Of a stretch of 64,000 bases of DNA, positions 34,593 to 47,900 are shown piece by piece. The notes under the pieces are model-generated. The model had not been told where the DNA came from. It searched no databases and saw only the letters and a list, made by a program, of their open reading frames with translations. A program made the position numbers and the translations under genes. Within the stretch, counting starts at the first letter, position 1. Each line of letters begins with the position of its first letter. Origin of the DNA: Rhabditoides inermis (Eukaryota > Nematoda > Chromadorea > Rhabditida > Rhabditidae); contig CAWZYM010000229.1 in NCBI GenBank assembly GCA_963966185.1, positions 640,508-704,507 of the forward strand, in the 5' to 3' direction.

Positions 34593-37500
34593 GTTCTAAA
34601 CTGGTTTAGGGAAAAGTTTTAAACTTCTGAACATCTTTGTGAAAAGTTCTAAACCATCGTTGTAAAAAGTTCTAAACTGTTCTAAGGAAAAGTTCTAAAC
34701 TCCTGAACATCTTTGTGAAAAGTTCTAAACCCCTAAACATCGTTGTAAAAAGTTCTAAACTGTTCTAGTGAAAAGTTCTAAACACCTGAACATCTTTGTG
34801 AAAAGTTCTAAACTGTTCTAGTGAAAAGTTCTAAACTCCTGAACATCTTTGTGAAAAGTTCTGAACTCCTAAACATCTCTGTGAAAAGTTCTTAACTGAT
34901 CTAGAAAAAAAAGTTCTAAACTCCTGAACATCTTTGTGAAAAGTTCTCAACTGGTATAGGAAAAAGTTCTGAACTCCTAAACACTTTTGTGAAAAGTTCT
35001 AAACTGATCTAGGAAAAAGTTCTAAACTCCTGAACATCTTGTGAAAAGTTCTAAACCCCTAAACATCTTTGTTAAAAGTTCTAAACTGTTCTAGTGAAAA
35101 GTTCTAAACCCCTAAACATCTTGTGAAAAGTTCTAAACTGTTCTAGTGAAAAGTTCTGAACTCCTGAACAACTTTGTGAAAAGTTCTAAACCCCTAAACA
35201 TCGTTGTGAAAAGTTCTAAACTGGTTTAGGGAAAAGTTCTAAACTCCTGAACATCTTGTGAAAAGTTCCAAACCCCTAAACATCTTTGTTAAAAGTTCTA
35301 AACTGTTCTAGTAAAAAGTTCTAAACCCCTAAACATCTTGTGAAAAGTTCTAAACTGTTCTAGTAAATAGTTCTGAACTCCTGAACATCTTTGTGAAAAG
35401 TTCTAAACCCCTAAACATCGTTGTGAAAAGTTCTAAACTGTTCTAGTGAAAAGTTCTGAACACTTGAACATCTTCGTGAAAAGTTCTAAACTGTTCTAGT
35501 AAAAAGTTCTAAACACCTGAACATCTTTGTGAAAAGTTCTAAACTGTTCTAGTGAAAAGTTCTAAACTCCTGAACATCTTTGTGAAAAGTTCTCAACTGA
35601 TATAGGAAAAAGTTCTGAACTCCTAAACACTTTTGTGAAAAGTTCTAAACTGATCTAGGAAAAAGTTCTAAACTCCTGAACATCTTGTGAAAAGTTCTAA
35701 ACCCCTGAACATCTGTGTTAAAAGTTCTAAACTGTTCTAGTGAAAAGTTCTAAACCCCTAAACATCTTGTGAAAAGTTCTAAACTGTTCTAGTGAAAAGT
35801 TCTAAACCCCTAAACATCGTTGTGAAAAGTTCTTAACTGGTTTAGGGAAAAGTTCTAATCTTCTGAACATCTTTGTGAAAAAGTCTGAACTGTTCTAGGG
35901 AAAAGTTCTAAACTCCTGAACATCTTTGTGAAAAGTTCTTAACCATCGTTGTAAAAAGTTATAAACTGTTCTAAGGAAAAGTTCTGGACTCCTGAACATC
36001 TTTGTGAAAAGTTCTAAACCCCTAAACATCGTTGTGAAAAGTTCTAAACTGTTCTAGAAGAAAGTTCTAAACTCCTGAACATCTTTGTAAAAAGTTCTAA
36101 ACTGTTCTAGTGAAAAAATTTGAACTCCTGAACATCTTTGTAAAAAAAGTTCTAAACCCCTAAACATCGTTGTGAAAAGTTCTAAACTGTTTTAGTGAAA
36201 ATTTCTGAACAGCTGAACATCTTTGTTAAAAGTTCTAAACTGTTCTAGTAAAAAGTTCTAAACTCCTGAACATCTTTGTGAAAAGTGTTAAATTCCTAAA
36301 CATCTCTGTGAAAAGTTCTTAACTGATTTAGGAAAAAGTTCTAAACTCCTGAACATCTTTGTGAAAAGTTTAAAACTGTTCAAGGAAAAAGTTCTAAACT
36401 CCTAAACATCTTTGTGAAAAGTTCTCAACTGGTAAAGGAAAAAGTTCTGAACTCCAGAACACTTTTGTGAAAAGTTCTAAACTGATCTAGGAAAAAGTTC
36501 TATACTCCTGAACATCTTGTGAAAAGTTCTAAACCCCTAAACAACTTTGTGAAAAGTTCTAAACTGGTTTAGGGAAAAGTTCTAATTTTCTGAACATCTT
36601 TGTGAAAAGTTCTAAACCATCGTTGTAAAAAGTTCTAAACTGTTCTAAGAAAAAGTTCTAAACTCCTGAACATCTTTGTGAAAAGTTCTAAACCCCTAAA
36701 CTTCGTTGTGAAAAGTTCTAAACTTCTGAACATCGTTGTGAAAAGTTCTTAACTGGTTTAGGGAAAAGTTCTAATCTTCTGAACATCTTTGTGAAAAAGT
36801 CTGAACTGTTCTAGGGAAAAGTTCTGAACTCCTGAACATCTTGTGAAAAGTTCTAAACCCCCAAACATCTTTGTGAAAAGTTCTAAACTGTTCTAGTGAA
36901 AAGTTCTAAACTTCTGAACATCTTTGTGAAAAGTTCTAAACTGGTTTAGGGAAAAGTTTTAAACTTCTGAACATCTTTGTGAAAAGTTCTAAACCATCGT
37001 TGTAAAAAGTTCTAAACTGTTCTAAGGAAAAGTTCTAAACTCCTGAACATCTTTGTGAAAAGTTCTAAACCCCTAAACATCGTTGTAAAAAGTTCTAAAC
37101 TGTTCTAGTGAAAAGTTCTAAACACCTGAACATCTTTGTGAAAAGTTCTAAACTGTTCTAGTGAAAAGTTCTAAACTCCTGAACATCTTTGTGAAAAGTT
37201 CTGAACTCCTAAACATCTCTGTGAAAAGTTCTTAACTGATCTAGAAAAAAAAGTTCTAAACTCCTGAACATCTTTGTGAAAAGTTCTCAACTGGTATAGG
37301 AAAAAGTTCTGAACTCCTTAACACTTTTGTGAAAAGTTCTAAACTGATCTAGGAAAAAGTTCTAAACTCCTGAACATCTTGTGAAAAGTTCTAAACCCCT
37401 AAACATCTTTGTTAAAAGTTCTAAACTGTTCTAGTGAAAAGTTCTAAACCCCTAAACATCTTGTGAAAAGTTCTAAACTGTTCTAGTGAAAAGTTCTGAA

Positions 37501-40500
37501 CTCCTGAACAACTTTGTGAAAAGTTCTAAACCCCTAAACATCGTTGTGAAAAGTTCTAAACTGGTTTAGGGAAAAGTTCTAAACTCCTGAACATCTTGTG
37601 AAAAGTTCCAAACCCCTAAACATCTTTGTTAAAAGTTCTAAACTGTTCTAGTAAAAAGTTCTAAACCCCTAAACATCTTGTGAAAAGTTCTAAACTGTTC
37701 TAGTAAATAGTTCTGAACTCCTGAACATCTTTGTGAAAAGTTCTCAACTGGTATAGGAAAAAGTTCTGAACTCCTTAACACTTTTGTGAAAAGTTCTAAA
37801 CTGATCTAGGAAAAAGTTCTAAACTCCTGAACATCTTGTGAAAAGTTCTAAACCCCTAAACATCTTTGTTAAAAGTTCTAAACTGTTCTAGTGAAAAGTT
37901 CTAAACCCCTAAACATCTTGTGAAAAGTTCTAAACTGTTCTAGTGAAAAGTTCTGAACTCCTGAACAACTTTGTGAAAAGTTCTAAACCCCTAAACATCG
38001 TTGTGAAAAGTTCTAAACTGGTTTAGGGAAAAGTTCTAAACTCCTGAACATCTTGTGAAAAGTTCCAAACCCCTAAACATCTTTGTTAAAAGTTCTAAAC
38101 TGTTCTAGTAAAAAGTTCTAAACCCCTAAACATCGTTGTGAAAAGTTCTAAACTGTTCTAGTGAAAAGTTCTGAACACTTGAACATCTTCGTGAAAAGTT
38201 CTAAACTGTTCTAGTAAAAAGTTCTAAACACCTGAACATCTTTGTGAAAAGTTCTAAACTGTTCTAGTGAAAAGTTCTAAACTCCTGAACATCTTTGTGA
38301 AAAGTTCTCAACTGATATAGGAAAAAGTTCTGAACTCCTAAACACTTTTGTGAAAAGTTCTAAACTGATCTAGGAAAAAGTTCTAAACTCCTGAACATCT
38401 TGTGAAAAGTTCTAAACCCCTGAACATCTGTGTTAAAAGTTCTAAACTGTTCTAGTGAAAAGTTCTAAACCCCTAAACATCTTGTGAAAAGTTCTAAACT
38501 GTTCTAGTGAAAAGTTCTAAACCCCTAAACATCGTTGTAAAAAGTTCTTAACTGGTTTAGGGAAAAGTTCTAATCTTCTGAACATCTTTGTGAAAAAGTC
38601 TGAACTGTTCTAGGGAAAAGTTCTAAACTCCTGAACATCTTTGTGAAAAGTTCTTAACCATCGTTGTAAAAAGTTATAAACTGTTCTAAGGAAAAGTTCT
38701 GGACTCCTGAACATCTTTGTGAAAAGTTCTAAACCCCTAAACATCGTTGTGAAAAGTTCTAAACTGTTCTAGAAGAAAGTTCTAAACTCCTGAACATCTT
38801 TGTAAAAAGTTCTAAACTGTTCTAGTGAAAAAATTTGAACTCCTGAACATCTTTGTAAAAAAAGTTCTAAACCCCTAAACATCGTTGTGAAAAGTTCTAA
38901 ACTGTTTTAGTGAAAATTTCTGAACAGCTGAACATCTTTGTTAAAAGTTCTAAACTGTTCTAGTAAAAAGTTCTAAACTCCTGAACATCTTTGTGAAAAG
39001 TGTTAAATTCCTAAACATCTCTGTGAAAAGTTCTTAACTGATTTAGGAAAAAGTTCTAAACTCCTGAACATCTTTGTGAAAAGTTTAAAACTGTTCAAGG
39101 AAAAAGTTCTAAACTCCTAAACATCTTTGTGAAAAGTTCTCAACTGGTATAGGAAAAAGTTCTGAACTCCAGAACACTTTTGTGAAAAGTTCTAAACTGA
39201 TCTAGGAAAAAGTTCTATACTCCTGAACATCTTGTGAAAAGTTCTAAACTGTTCTAGTGAAAAGTTCTAAACTTCTGAACATCTTTGTGAAAATGTCTGA
39301 ACTGTTCTAGGGAAAAGTTCTAAACTTCTGAACATCGTTGTGAAAAGTTCTTAACTGGTTTAGGGAAAAGTTCTAATCTTCTGAACATCTTTGTGAAAAA
39401 GTCTGAACTGTTCTAGGGAAAAGTTCTGAACTCCTGAACATCTTGTGAAAAGTTCTAAACCCCCAAACATCTTTGTGAAAAGTTCTAAACTGTTCTAGTG
39501 AAAAGTTCTAAACTTCTGAACATCTTTGTGAAAAGTTCTAAACTGGTTTAGGGAAAAGTTTTAAACTTCTGAACATCTTTGTGAAAAGTTCTAAACCATC
39601 GTTGTAAAAAGTTCTAAACTGTTCTAAGGAAAAGTTCTAAACTCCTGAACATCTTTGTGAAAAGTTCTAAACCCCTAAACATCGTTGTAAAAAGTTCTAA
39701 ACTGTTCTAGTGAAAAGTTCTAAACACCTGAACATCTTTGTGAAAAGTTCTAAACTGTTCTAGTGAAAAGTTCTAAACTCCTGAACATCTTTGTGAAAAG
39801 TTCTGAACTCCTAAACATCTCTGTGAAAAGTTCTTAACTGATCTAGAAAAAAAAGTTCTAAACTCCTGAACATCTTTGTGAAAAGTTCTCAACTGGTATA
39901 GGAAAAAGTTCTGAACTCCTAAACACTTTTGTGAAAAGTTCTAAACTGATCTAGAAAAAAGTTCTAAACTCCTGAACATCTTGTGAAAAGTTCTAAACCC
40001 CTAAACATCTTTGATGAAAGTTCTAAACTGTTCTAGTGAAAAGTTCTAAACCCCTAAACATCTTGTGAAAAGTTCTAAACTGTTCTAGTGAAAAGTTCTG
40101 AACTCCTGAACAACTTTGTGAAAAGTTCTAAACCCCTAAACATCGTTGTGAAAAGTTCTAAACTGGTTTAGGGAAAAGTTCTAAACTCCTGAACATCTTG
40201 TGAAAAGTTCCAAACCCCTAAACATCTTTGTTAAAAGTTCTAAACTGTTCTAGTAAAAAGTTCTAAACCCCTAAACATCTTGTGAAAAGTTCTAAACTGT
40301 TCTAGTAAATAGTTCTGAACTCCTGAACATCTTTGTGAAAAGTTCTAAACCCCTAAACATCGTTGTGAAAAGTTCTAAACTGTTCTAGTGAAAAGTTCTG
40401 AACACTTGAACATCTTCGTGAAAAGTTCTAAACTGTTCTAGTAAAAAGTTCTAAACACCTGAACATCTTTGTGAAAAGTTCTAAACTGTTCTAGTGAAAA

Positions 40501-41700
40501 GTTCTAAACTCCTGAACATCTTGTGAAAAGTTCCAAACCCCTAAACATCTTTGTGAAAAGTTCTCAACTGATATAGGAAAAAGTTCTGAACTCCTAAACA
40601 CTTTTGTGAAAAGTTCTAAACTGATCTAGGAAAAAGTTCTAAACTCCTGAACATCTTGTGAAAAGTTCTAAACCCCTGAACATCTGTGTTAAAAGTTCTA
40701 AACTGTTCTAGTGAAAAGTTCTAAACCCCTAAACATCTTGTGAAAAGTTCTAAACTGTTCTAGTGAAAAGTTCTAAACCCCTAAACATCGTTGTGAAAAG
40801 TTCTTAACTGGTTTAGGGAAAAGTTCTAATCTTCTGAACATCTTTGTGAAAAAGTCTGAACTGTTCTAGGGAAAAGTTCTAAACTCCTGAACATCTTTGT
40901 GAAAAGTTCTTAACCATCGTTGTAAAAAGTTATAAACTGTTCTAAGGAAAAGTTCTGGACTCCTGAACATCTTTGTGAAAAGTTCTAAACCCCTAAACAT
41001 CGTTGTGAAAAGTTCTAAACTGTTCTAGAAGAAAGTTCTAAACTCCTGAACATCTTTGTAAAAAGTTCTAAACTGTTCTAGTGAAAAAATTTGAACTCCT
41101 GAACATCTTTGTAAAAAAAGTTCTAAACCCCTAAACATCGTTGTGAAAAGTTCTAAACTGTTTTAGTGAAAATTTCTGAACAGCTGAACATCTTTGTTAA
41201 AAGTTCTAAACTGTTCTAGTAAAAAGTTCTAAACTCCTGAACATCTTTGTGAAAAGTGTTAAATTCCTAAACATCTCTGTGAAAAGTTCTTAACTGATTT
41301 AGGAAAAAGTTCTAAACTCCTGAACATCTTTGTGAAAAGTTTAAAACTGTTCAAGGAAAAAGTTCTAAACTCCTAAACATCTTTGTGAAAAGTTCTCAAC
41401 TGGTATAGGAAAAAGTTCTGAACTCCAGAACACTTTTGTGAAAAGTTCTAAACTGATCTAGGAAAAAGTTCTATACTCCTGAACATCTTGTGAAAAGTTC
41501 TAAACCCCTAAACAACTTTGTGAAAAGTTCTAAACTGGTTTAGGGAAAAGTTCTAATTTTCTGAACATCTTTGTGAAAAGTTCTAAACCATCGTTGTAAA
41601 AAGTTCTAAACTGTTCTAAGAAAAAGTTCTAAACTCCTGAACATCTTTGTGAAAAGTTCTAAACCCCTAAACTTCGTTGTGAAAAGTTCTAAACTGTTCT
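34593..41700. repeat. 2.3-2.7-kb HOR series (34-41.7 kb subtype)
   Basis: The CTGTGTTAAAAG marker lies at 34048, 35713, 38428 and 40684. With L3 at 36206, 38921 and 41177 it gives steps of 2715 and 2256 bp. The series is set apart by CATCGTTGTG where the 0-22 kb HORs have CATCGATGTG before L3, by TTTAAAACTGTTCAAGG, by CTCCAGAACAC, by GTTCTATACTCC, and by GTAAATAGTTCTGAAC. It contains no L1. The 2715-bp copy is longer mainly because of the 457-bp duplication. Confidence 0.8.
37258..38134. repeat. 457-bp local tandem duplication
   Basis: Bases 37258-37677 match 37715-38134. The rare CTCCTTAACAC variant is present in both (TCCTTA at 37315 and 37772), so the duplication came after that mutation. 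Homology ends where CATCTTGTG in the first copy becomes CATCGTTGTG in the second. The same pair is present in 22-kb copy 2 at 59290-60166, so it predates the 22-kb duplication. Confidence 0.85.
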
Positions 41701-44700
41701 AGTGAAAAGTTCTAAACACCTGAACATTTTTGTGAAAAGTTCTAAACTGTTCTAGTGAAAAGTTCTAAACTCCTGAACATCTTTGTGAAAAGTTCTGAAC
41801 TCCTAAACACTTTTGTGAAAAGTTCTAAACTGATCTAGGAAAAAGTTCTAAACTCCTGAACATCTTGTGAAAAGTTCTAAACCCCCAAACATCTTTGTGA
41901 AAAGTTCTAAACTGGTCTAGGGAAAAGCTCTAAACTTCTGAACATCTTTGTGAAAATGTCTGAACTGTTCTAGGGAAAAGTTCTGAACTCCTGAACATTT
42001 TTGTGAAAAGTTCTAAAACCCTGAACAACTTTGTGAAAAGTTCTAAACTGTTCTAGTGAAAAGTTCTAAACCCCTAAAAATCTTGTGAAAAGTTCTTAAC
42101 TGTTCTAGTGAAAAGTTCTGAACTCCTGAACATCTTTGTGAAAAGTTCTAAACCCCTAAACATCGTTGTGAAAAGTTCTAAACTGGTTTAGGGAAAAGTT
42201 CTAAACTTCTGAACATCTTTGTGAAAATGTCTGAACTGTTCTAGGAAAAAGTTCTAAACTCCTGAACATCTTTGTGAAAAGTTCTAAAACCCTAAACAAC
42301 GTTGTGAAAAGTTCTAAACTGTTCTAGGGAAAAGTTTTAAACACCTGAACATCTTTGTGAAAAGTTCTAAACTCCTAATCATCTTTGTGAAAAGTTCTCA
42401 ACTGATATAGGAAAAAGTTCTGAACTCCTAAACACTTTTGTGAAAAGTTCTAAACTGTTCTAGGGAAAAGTTCTAAATTTACTTCTGAACATCTTTGTAA
42501 AAATGTCTGAACTGTCTTAGGGAGAAGTTCTAAACCCCTAAACATCTCGTGAAAAGTTCTTAACTCCTAAACACCTTTGTGAAGAGTTCTAAACTGTTCT
42601 AGGAAAAAGTTCTAAACACCTGAACATCTTTGTGAAAAGTTCCAAACTCCTAAACATCTTTGTGAAAAGTTCTCAACTGATATAGGAAAAAGTTCTGAAC
42701 TCCTAAACACTTTTGTGAAAAGTTCTAAACTGTCTAGGGAAAAGTTCTAAACTCCTGAACATCTTGTGAAAAGTTCTAAACCCCCAAACATCTTTGTGAA
42801 AAGTTCTAAACTGTTCTAGTGGAAAGTTCTAAACTTCTGAACATCTTTGTGAAAATGTCTGAACTGTTCTAGGGAAAAGTTCTAAACTTCTGAACATCTT
42901 TGTGAAAAGTTCTAAAACCCTAAACATCGTTGTGAAAAGTTCTAAACTGATCTAGGAAAAAGTTCTAAACTCCTGAACATCTTGTGAAAAGTTCTAAACC
43001 CCTAAACATCTTTGTTAAAAGTTCTAAACTGTTCTAGTGAAAAGTTCTAAACCCCTAAACATCTTGTGAAAAGTTCTAAACTGTTCTAGTGAAAAGTTCT
43101 AAACCCCTAAACATCGTTGTGAAAAGTTCTTTACTGGTTTAGGGAAAAGTTCTAATCTTCTGAACATCTTTGTGAAAAAGTCTGAACTGTTCTAGGGAAA
43201 AGTTCTGAACTCCTGAACATCTTTGTGAAAAGTTCTTAACCATCGTTGTAAAAAGTTATAAACTGTTCTAAGGAAAAGTTCTGGACTCCTGAACATCTTT
43301 GTGAAAAGTTCTAAACCCCTAAACATCGTTGTGAAAAGTTCTAAACTGTTGAAACTGTTCTAGAAGAAAGTTCTAAACTCCTGAACATCTTTGTAAAAAG
43401 TTCTAAACTGTTCTAGTGAAAAAATTTGAACTCCGGAACATCTTTGTAAAAAAAGTTCTAAACCCCTAAACATCGATGTGAAAAGTTCTAAACTGTTTTA
43501 GTGAAAATTTCTGAACAGCTGAACATCTTTGTTAAAAGTTCTAAACTGTTATAGTAAAAAGGTCTAAACTCCTGAACATCTTTGTGAAAAGTGTTAAATT
43601 CCTAAACATCTCTGTGAAAAGTTCTTAACTGATTTAGGAAAAAGTTCTAAACTCCTGAATATCTTTGTGAAAAGTTTTAAACTGTTCTAGGAAAAAGTTC
43701 TAAACTCCTAAACATCTTTGTGAAAAGTTCTCAACTGGTATAGGAAAAAGTTCTGAACTCCTAAACACTTTTGTGAAAAGTTCTAAACTGATCTAGGAAA
43801 AAGTTCTAAACTCCTGACCATCTTGTGAAAAGTTCTAAACCCCTAAACAACTTTGTGAAAAGTTTTAAACTGGTTTAGGGAAAAGTTCTAAACTTCTGAA
43901 CATCTTTGTGAAAAGTTCTAAACCATCGTTGTAAAAAGTTCTAAACTGTTCTAAGAAAAAGTTCTAAACTCCTGAACATCTTTGTGAAAAGTTCTAAACC
44001 CCTAAACTTCGTTGTGAAAAGTTCTAAACTGTTCTAGGGAAAAGTTTTAAACACCTGAACATCTTTGTGAAAAGTTCTAAACTCCTAAACATCTTTGTGA
44101 AAAGTTCTCAACTGATATAGGAAAAAGTTCTGAACTCCTAAACACTTTTGTGAAAAGTTCTAAACTGTTCTAGGGAAAAGTTCTAAACTTACTTCTGAAT
44201 ATCTTTGTAAAAATGTCTGAACTGTCTTAGGGAGAAGTTCTAAACCCCTAAACATCTCGTGAAAAGTTCTTAACTCCTAAACACCTTTGTGAAGAGTTCT
44301 AAACTGTTCTAGGAAAAAGTTCTAAACACCTGAACATCTTTGTGAAAAGTTCCAAACTCCTAAACATCTTTGTGAAAAGTTCTCAACTGATATAGGAAAA
44401 AGTTCTGAACTCCTAAACACTTTTGTGAAAAGTTCTAAACTGTCTAGGGAAAAAAGTTCTAAACTCCTGAACATCTTGTGAAAAGTTCTAAACCCCCAAA
44501 CATCTTTGTGAAAAGTTCTAAACTGTTCTAGTGGAAAGTTCTAAACTTCTGAACATCTTTGTGAAAATGTCTGAACTGTTCTAGGGAAAAGTTCTAAACT
44601 TCTGAACATCTTTGTGAAAAGTTCTAAAACCCTAAACAACTTTGTGAAAAGTTCTAAACTGGTTTAGGGAAAAGTTTTAAACTTCTGAACATCTTTGTGA

Positions 44701-44959
44701 AAAGTTCTAAACCATCGTTGTAAAAAGTTCTAAACTGTTCTAAGGAAAAGTTCTAAACTCCTGAACATCTTTGTGAAAAGTTCTTAACCCCTAAACATCG
44801 TTGTGAAAAGTTCTAAACTGATCTAGGAAAAAGTTCTAAACTCCTGAACATCTTGTGAAAAGTTCTAAACCCCTAAACATCTTTGTTAAAAGTTCTAAAC
44901 TGTTCTAGTGAAAAGTTCTAAACCCCTAAACATCTTGTGAAAAGTTCTAAACTGTTCTA
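41701..44959. repeat. Return to the 0-16 kb HOR subtype at the end of the 22-kb unit
   Basis: L1 reappears (42479, 44189) and L3 lies at 43512, 677 bp before L1, as in the short HOR form. Bases 41981-42918 match the start of the window (1-262 and 584-1262). Near 42918 a deletion joins CCCTAAACA to TCGTTGTGAAAAG, skipping several hundred bases present at 1262 onward. CATCGATGTG is again present before L3. Confidence 0.8.
43343..43359 (+). repeat. Private 9-bp duplication, AAACTGTTG-AAACTGTT
   Basis: A B unit that should read CTAAACTGTTCTAGAAG carries an extra AAACTGTTG. I saw it only here. The matching position in 22-kb copy 2 (about 65375) lies beyond the window, so it cannot be said whether the second copy shares it. 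Confidence 0.8.
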
Positions 44960-47900
44960 GTGAAAAGTTCTAAACCCCTAAACATCGTTGTGAAAAGTTC
45001 TTAACTGGTTTAGGGAAAAGTTCTTAACTCCTGAACATCTTGTGAAAAGTTCCAAACCCCTAAACATCTTTGTGAAAAGTTTTGAACTGGTATAGGAAAA
45101 AAGTTCTGAACTCCTAAACACTTTTGTGAAAAAGTTCTAAACTGATCTAGGAAAAAGTTCTAAACTCCTGAACATCTTGTGAAAAGTTCTAAACCCCCAA
45201 ACATCTTTGTGAAAAGTTCTAAACTGGTTTAGGGAAAAGCTCTAAACTTCTGAACATCTTTGTGAAAATGTCTGAACTGTTCTAGGGAAAAGTTCTAAAC
45301 TCCTGAACATTTTTGTGAAAAGTTCTAAAACCCTGAACAACTTTGTGAAAAGTTCTAAACTGTTCTAGTGAAAAGTTCTAAACCCCTAAATATCTTGTGA
45401 AAAGTTCTAAACTGTTCTAGTGAAAAGTTCTGAACTCCTGAACATCTTTGTGAAAAGTTCTAAACCCCTAAACATCGTTGTGAAAAGTTCTAAACTGGTT
45501 TAGGGAAAAGTTCTAAATTTCTGAACATCTTTGTGAAAATGTCTGAACTGTTCTAGGGAAAAGTTCTAAACTCCTGAACATCTTTGTGAAAAGTTCCAAA
45601 ACCCTAAACAACGTTGTGAAAAGTTCTAAACTGTTCTAGGGGAAAGTTTTAAACACCTGAACATCTTTGAGAAAAGTTCTAAATTCCTAAACATCTTTGT
45701 GAAAAGTTCTCAACTGATATAGGAAAAAGTTCTGAACTCCTAAACACTTTTGTGGAAACTTCTAAACTGTTCTAGGGAAAGTTCTAAACTTACTTCTGAA
45801 CATCTTTATGAAAATGTCTGAACTGTTCTAGGGAGAAGTTCTAAACCCCTAAACATCTCGTGAAAAGTTCTTAACGCCTAAACACCTTTGTGAAGAGTTC
45901 TAAACTGTTCTAGTGAAAAGTTCTAAACTCCTGAACATCTTTGTGAAAAGTTCTGAACTCCTAAATATCTCTGTGAAAAGTTCTTAACTGATCTAGGAAA
46001 AAGTTCTAAACTTCTAAACATCTTTGTGAAAAGTTCTAAACTGTTCTAGTGAAAAGTTCTGAACTCCTAAACACTTTTGTGAAAAGTTCTAAACTGATCT
46101 AGGAAAAAGTTCTAAACTCCTGAACATCTTGTGAAAAGTTCTAAACCCCCAAACATCTTTGTGAAAAGTTCTAAACTGGTTTAGGGAAAAGCTCTAAACT
46201 TCTGAACATCTTTGTGAAAATGTCTGAACTGTTCTAGGGAAAAGTTCTAAACTCCTGAACATTTTTGTGAAAAGTTCTAAAACCCTGAACAACTTTGTGA
46301 AAAGTTCTAAACTGTTCTAGTGAAAAGTTCTAAACCCCTAAATATCTTGTGAAAAGTTCTAAACTGTTCTAGTGAAAAGTTCTGAACTCCTGAACATCTT
46401 TGTGAAAAGTTCTAAACCCCTAAACATCGTTGTGAAAAGTTCTAAACTGGTTTAGGGAAAAGTTCTAAATTTCTGAACATCTTTGTGAAATGGTTTGAAC
46501 TGTTCTAGGGAAAAGTTCTAAACTCCTAAACAACGTTGTGAAAAGTTCTAAACTGTTCTAGGGAAAAGTTTTAAACACCTGAACATCTTTGTGAAAAGTT
46601 CTAAACCATCGTTGTAAAAAGTTCTAAACTGTTCTAAGGAAAAGTTCTAAACTTCTGAACATCTTTGTGAAAAGTTCTAAACCCCTAAACATCGTTGTGA
46701 AAAGTTCTAAACTGTTCTAGTGAAAAGTTCTAAACACCTGAACATCTTTGTGAAAAGTTCTAAACTGTTCTAGTGAAAAGTTCTAAACTCCTGAACATCT
46801 TTGTGAAAAAATCTAAACTCCTAAACATCTCTGTGAAAAGTTCTTAACTGATCTAGGAAAAAGTTCTGAACTCCTAAACACTTTTGTGAAAAGTTCTAAA
46901 CTGATCTAGGAAAAAAGTTCTAAACTCCTGAACATATTGTGAAAAGTTCTAAACCTCTAAACATCTTTGTTAAAAGTTCTAAACTGTTCTAGTGAAAAGT
47001 TCTAAACCCCTAAACATCTTGTGAAAAGTTATAAACCCCTAAACATCGTTGTGAAAAGTTCTAAACTGGTTTAGGGAAAAGTTCTAAACTTCTGAACATC
47101 TTGTGAAAAGTTCTAAACCCCAAAACTCCTTTGTGAAAAGTTCTGAACTGTTCTAGTGAAAAGTTCTAAACTTCTGAACATCTTTGTGAAAAGTTCTAAA
47201 CTCCTAAACATCTTTGTGAAAAGTTCTCAACTGATATAGGAAAAAGTTCTGAACTCCTAAACACTTTTGTGAAAAGTTCTAAACTGTTCTAGGGAAAAGT
47301 TCTAAACTTACTTCTGAACATCTTTGTAAAAATGTCTGAACTGTCTTAGGGAGAAGTTCTAAACCCCTAAACATCTCGTGAAAAGTTCTTAACTCCTAAA
47401 CACCTTTGTGAAGAGTTCTAAACTGTTCTAGGAAAAAGTTCTAAACACCTGAACATCTTTGTGAAAAGTTCCAAACTCCTAAACATCTTTGTAAAAAAGT
47501 TCTCAACTGATATAGGAAAAAGTTCTGAACTCCTAAACACTTTTGTGAAAAGTTCTAAACTGTTCTAAGGAAAAGTTCTAAACTCCTGAACATCTTTGTG
47601 AAAAGTTCTAAACCCCTAAACATCGTTGTGAAAAGTTCTAAACTGTTCTAGTGAAAAGTTCTAAACACCTGAACATCTTTGTGAAAAGTTCTAAACTGTT
47701 CTAGTGAAAAGTTCTAAACTCCTGAACATCTTTGTGAAAAGTTCTGAACTCCTAAACATCTCTGTGAAAAGTTCTTAACTGATCTAGAAAAAAAAGTTCT
47801 AGACTCCTGAACATCTTTGTGAAAAGTTCTCAACTGGTATAGGAAAAAGTTCTGAACTCCTAAACACTTTTGTGAAAAGTTCTAAACTGATCTAGGAAAA

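Larger units (their letters stand above)
22928..44959. repeat. 22,032-bp tandem super-unit, copy 1 (complete)
   Basis: Every landmark tested here recurs 22,032 bp downstream: TTTTGAACTGGTATAGG with its six-A box, GGGGAAAG at 23608, GAGAAAAG at 23638, GTGAAATGGTTTGAAC near 24455, TAACCTGTTC near 26740, CTGCACATC near 29192, TGGTTTGGGG near 33525, TGGTAAAGG near 36430, TTTGATGAAAG near 40010, and the ORF at 32603-32806. The left edge is the point where the offset match begins, inside the GTGAAAAGTTCTAAACCCC unit. Upstream bases 22921-22927 do not match. Confidence 0.9.
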
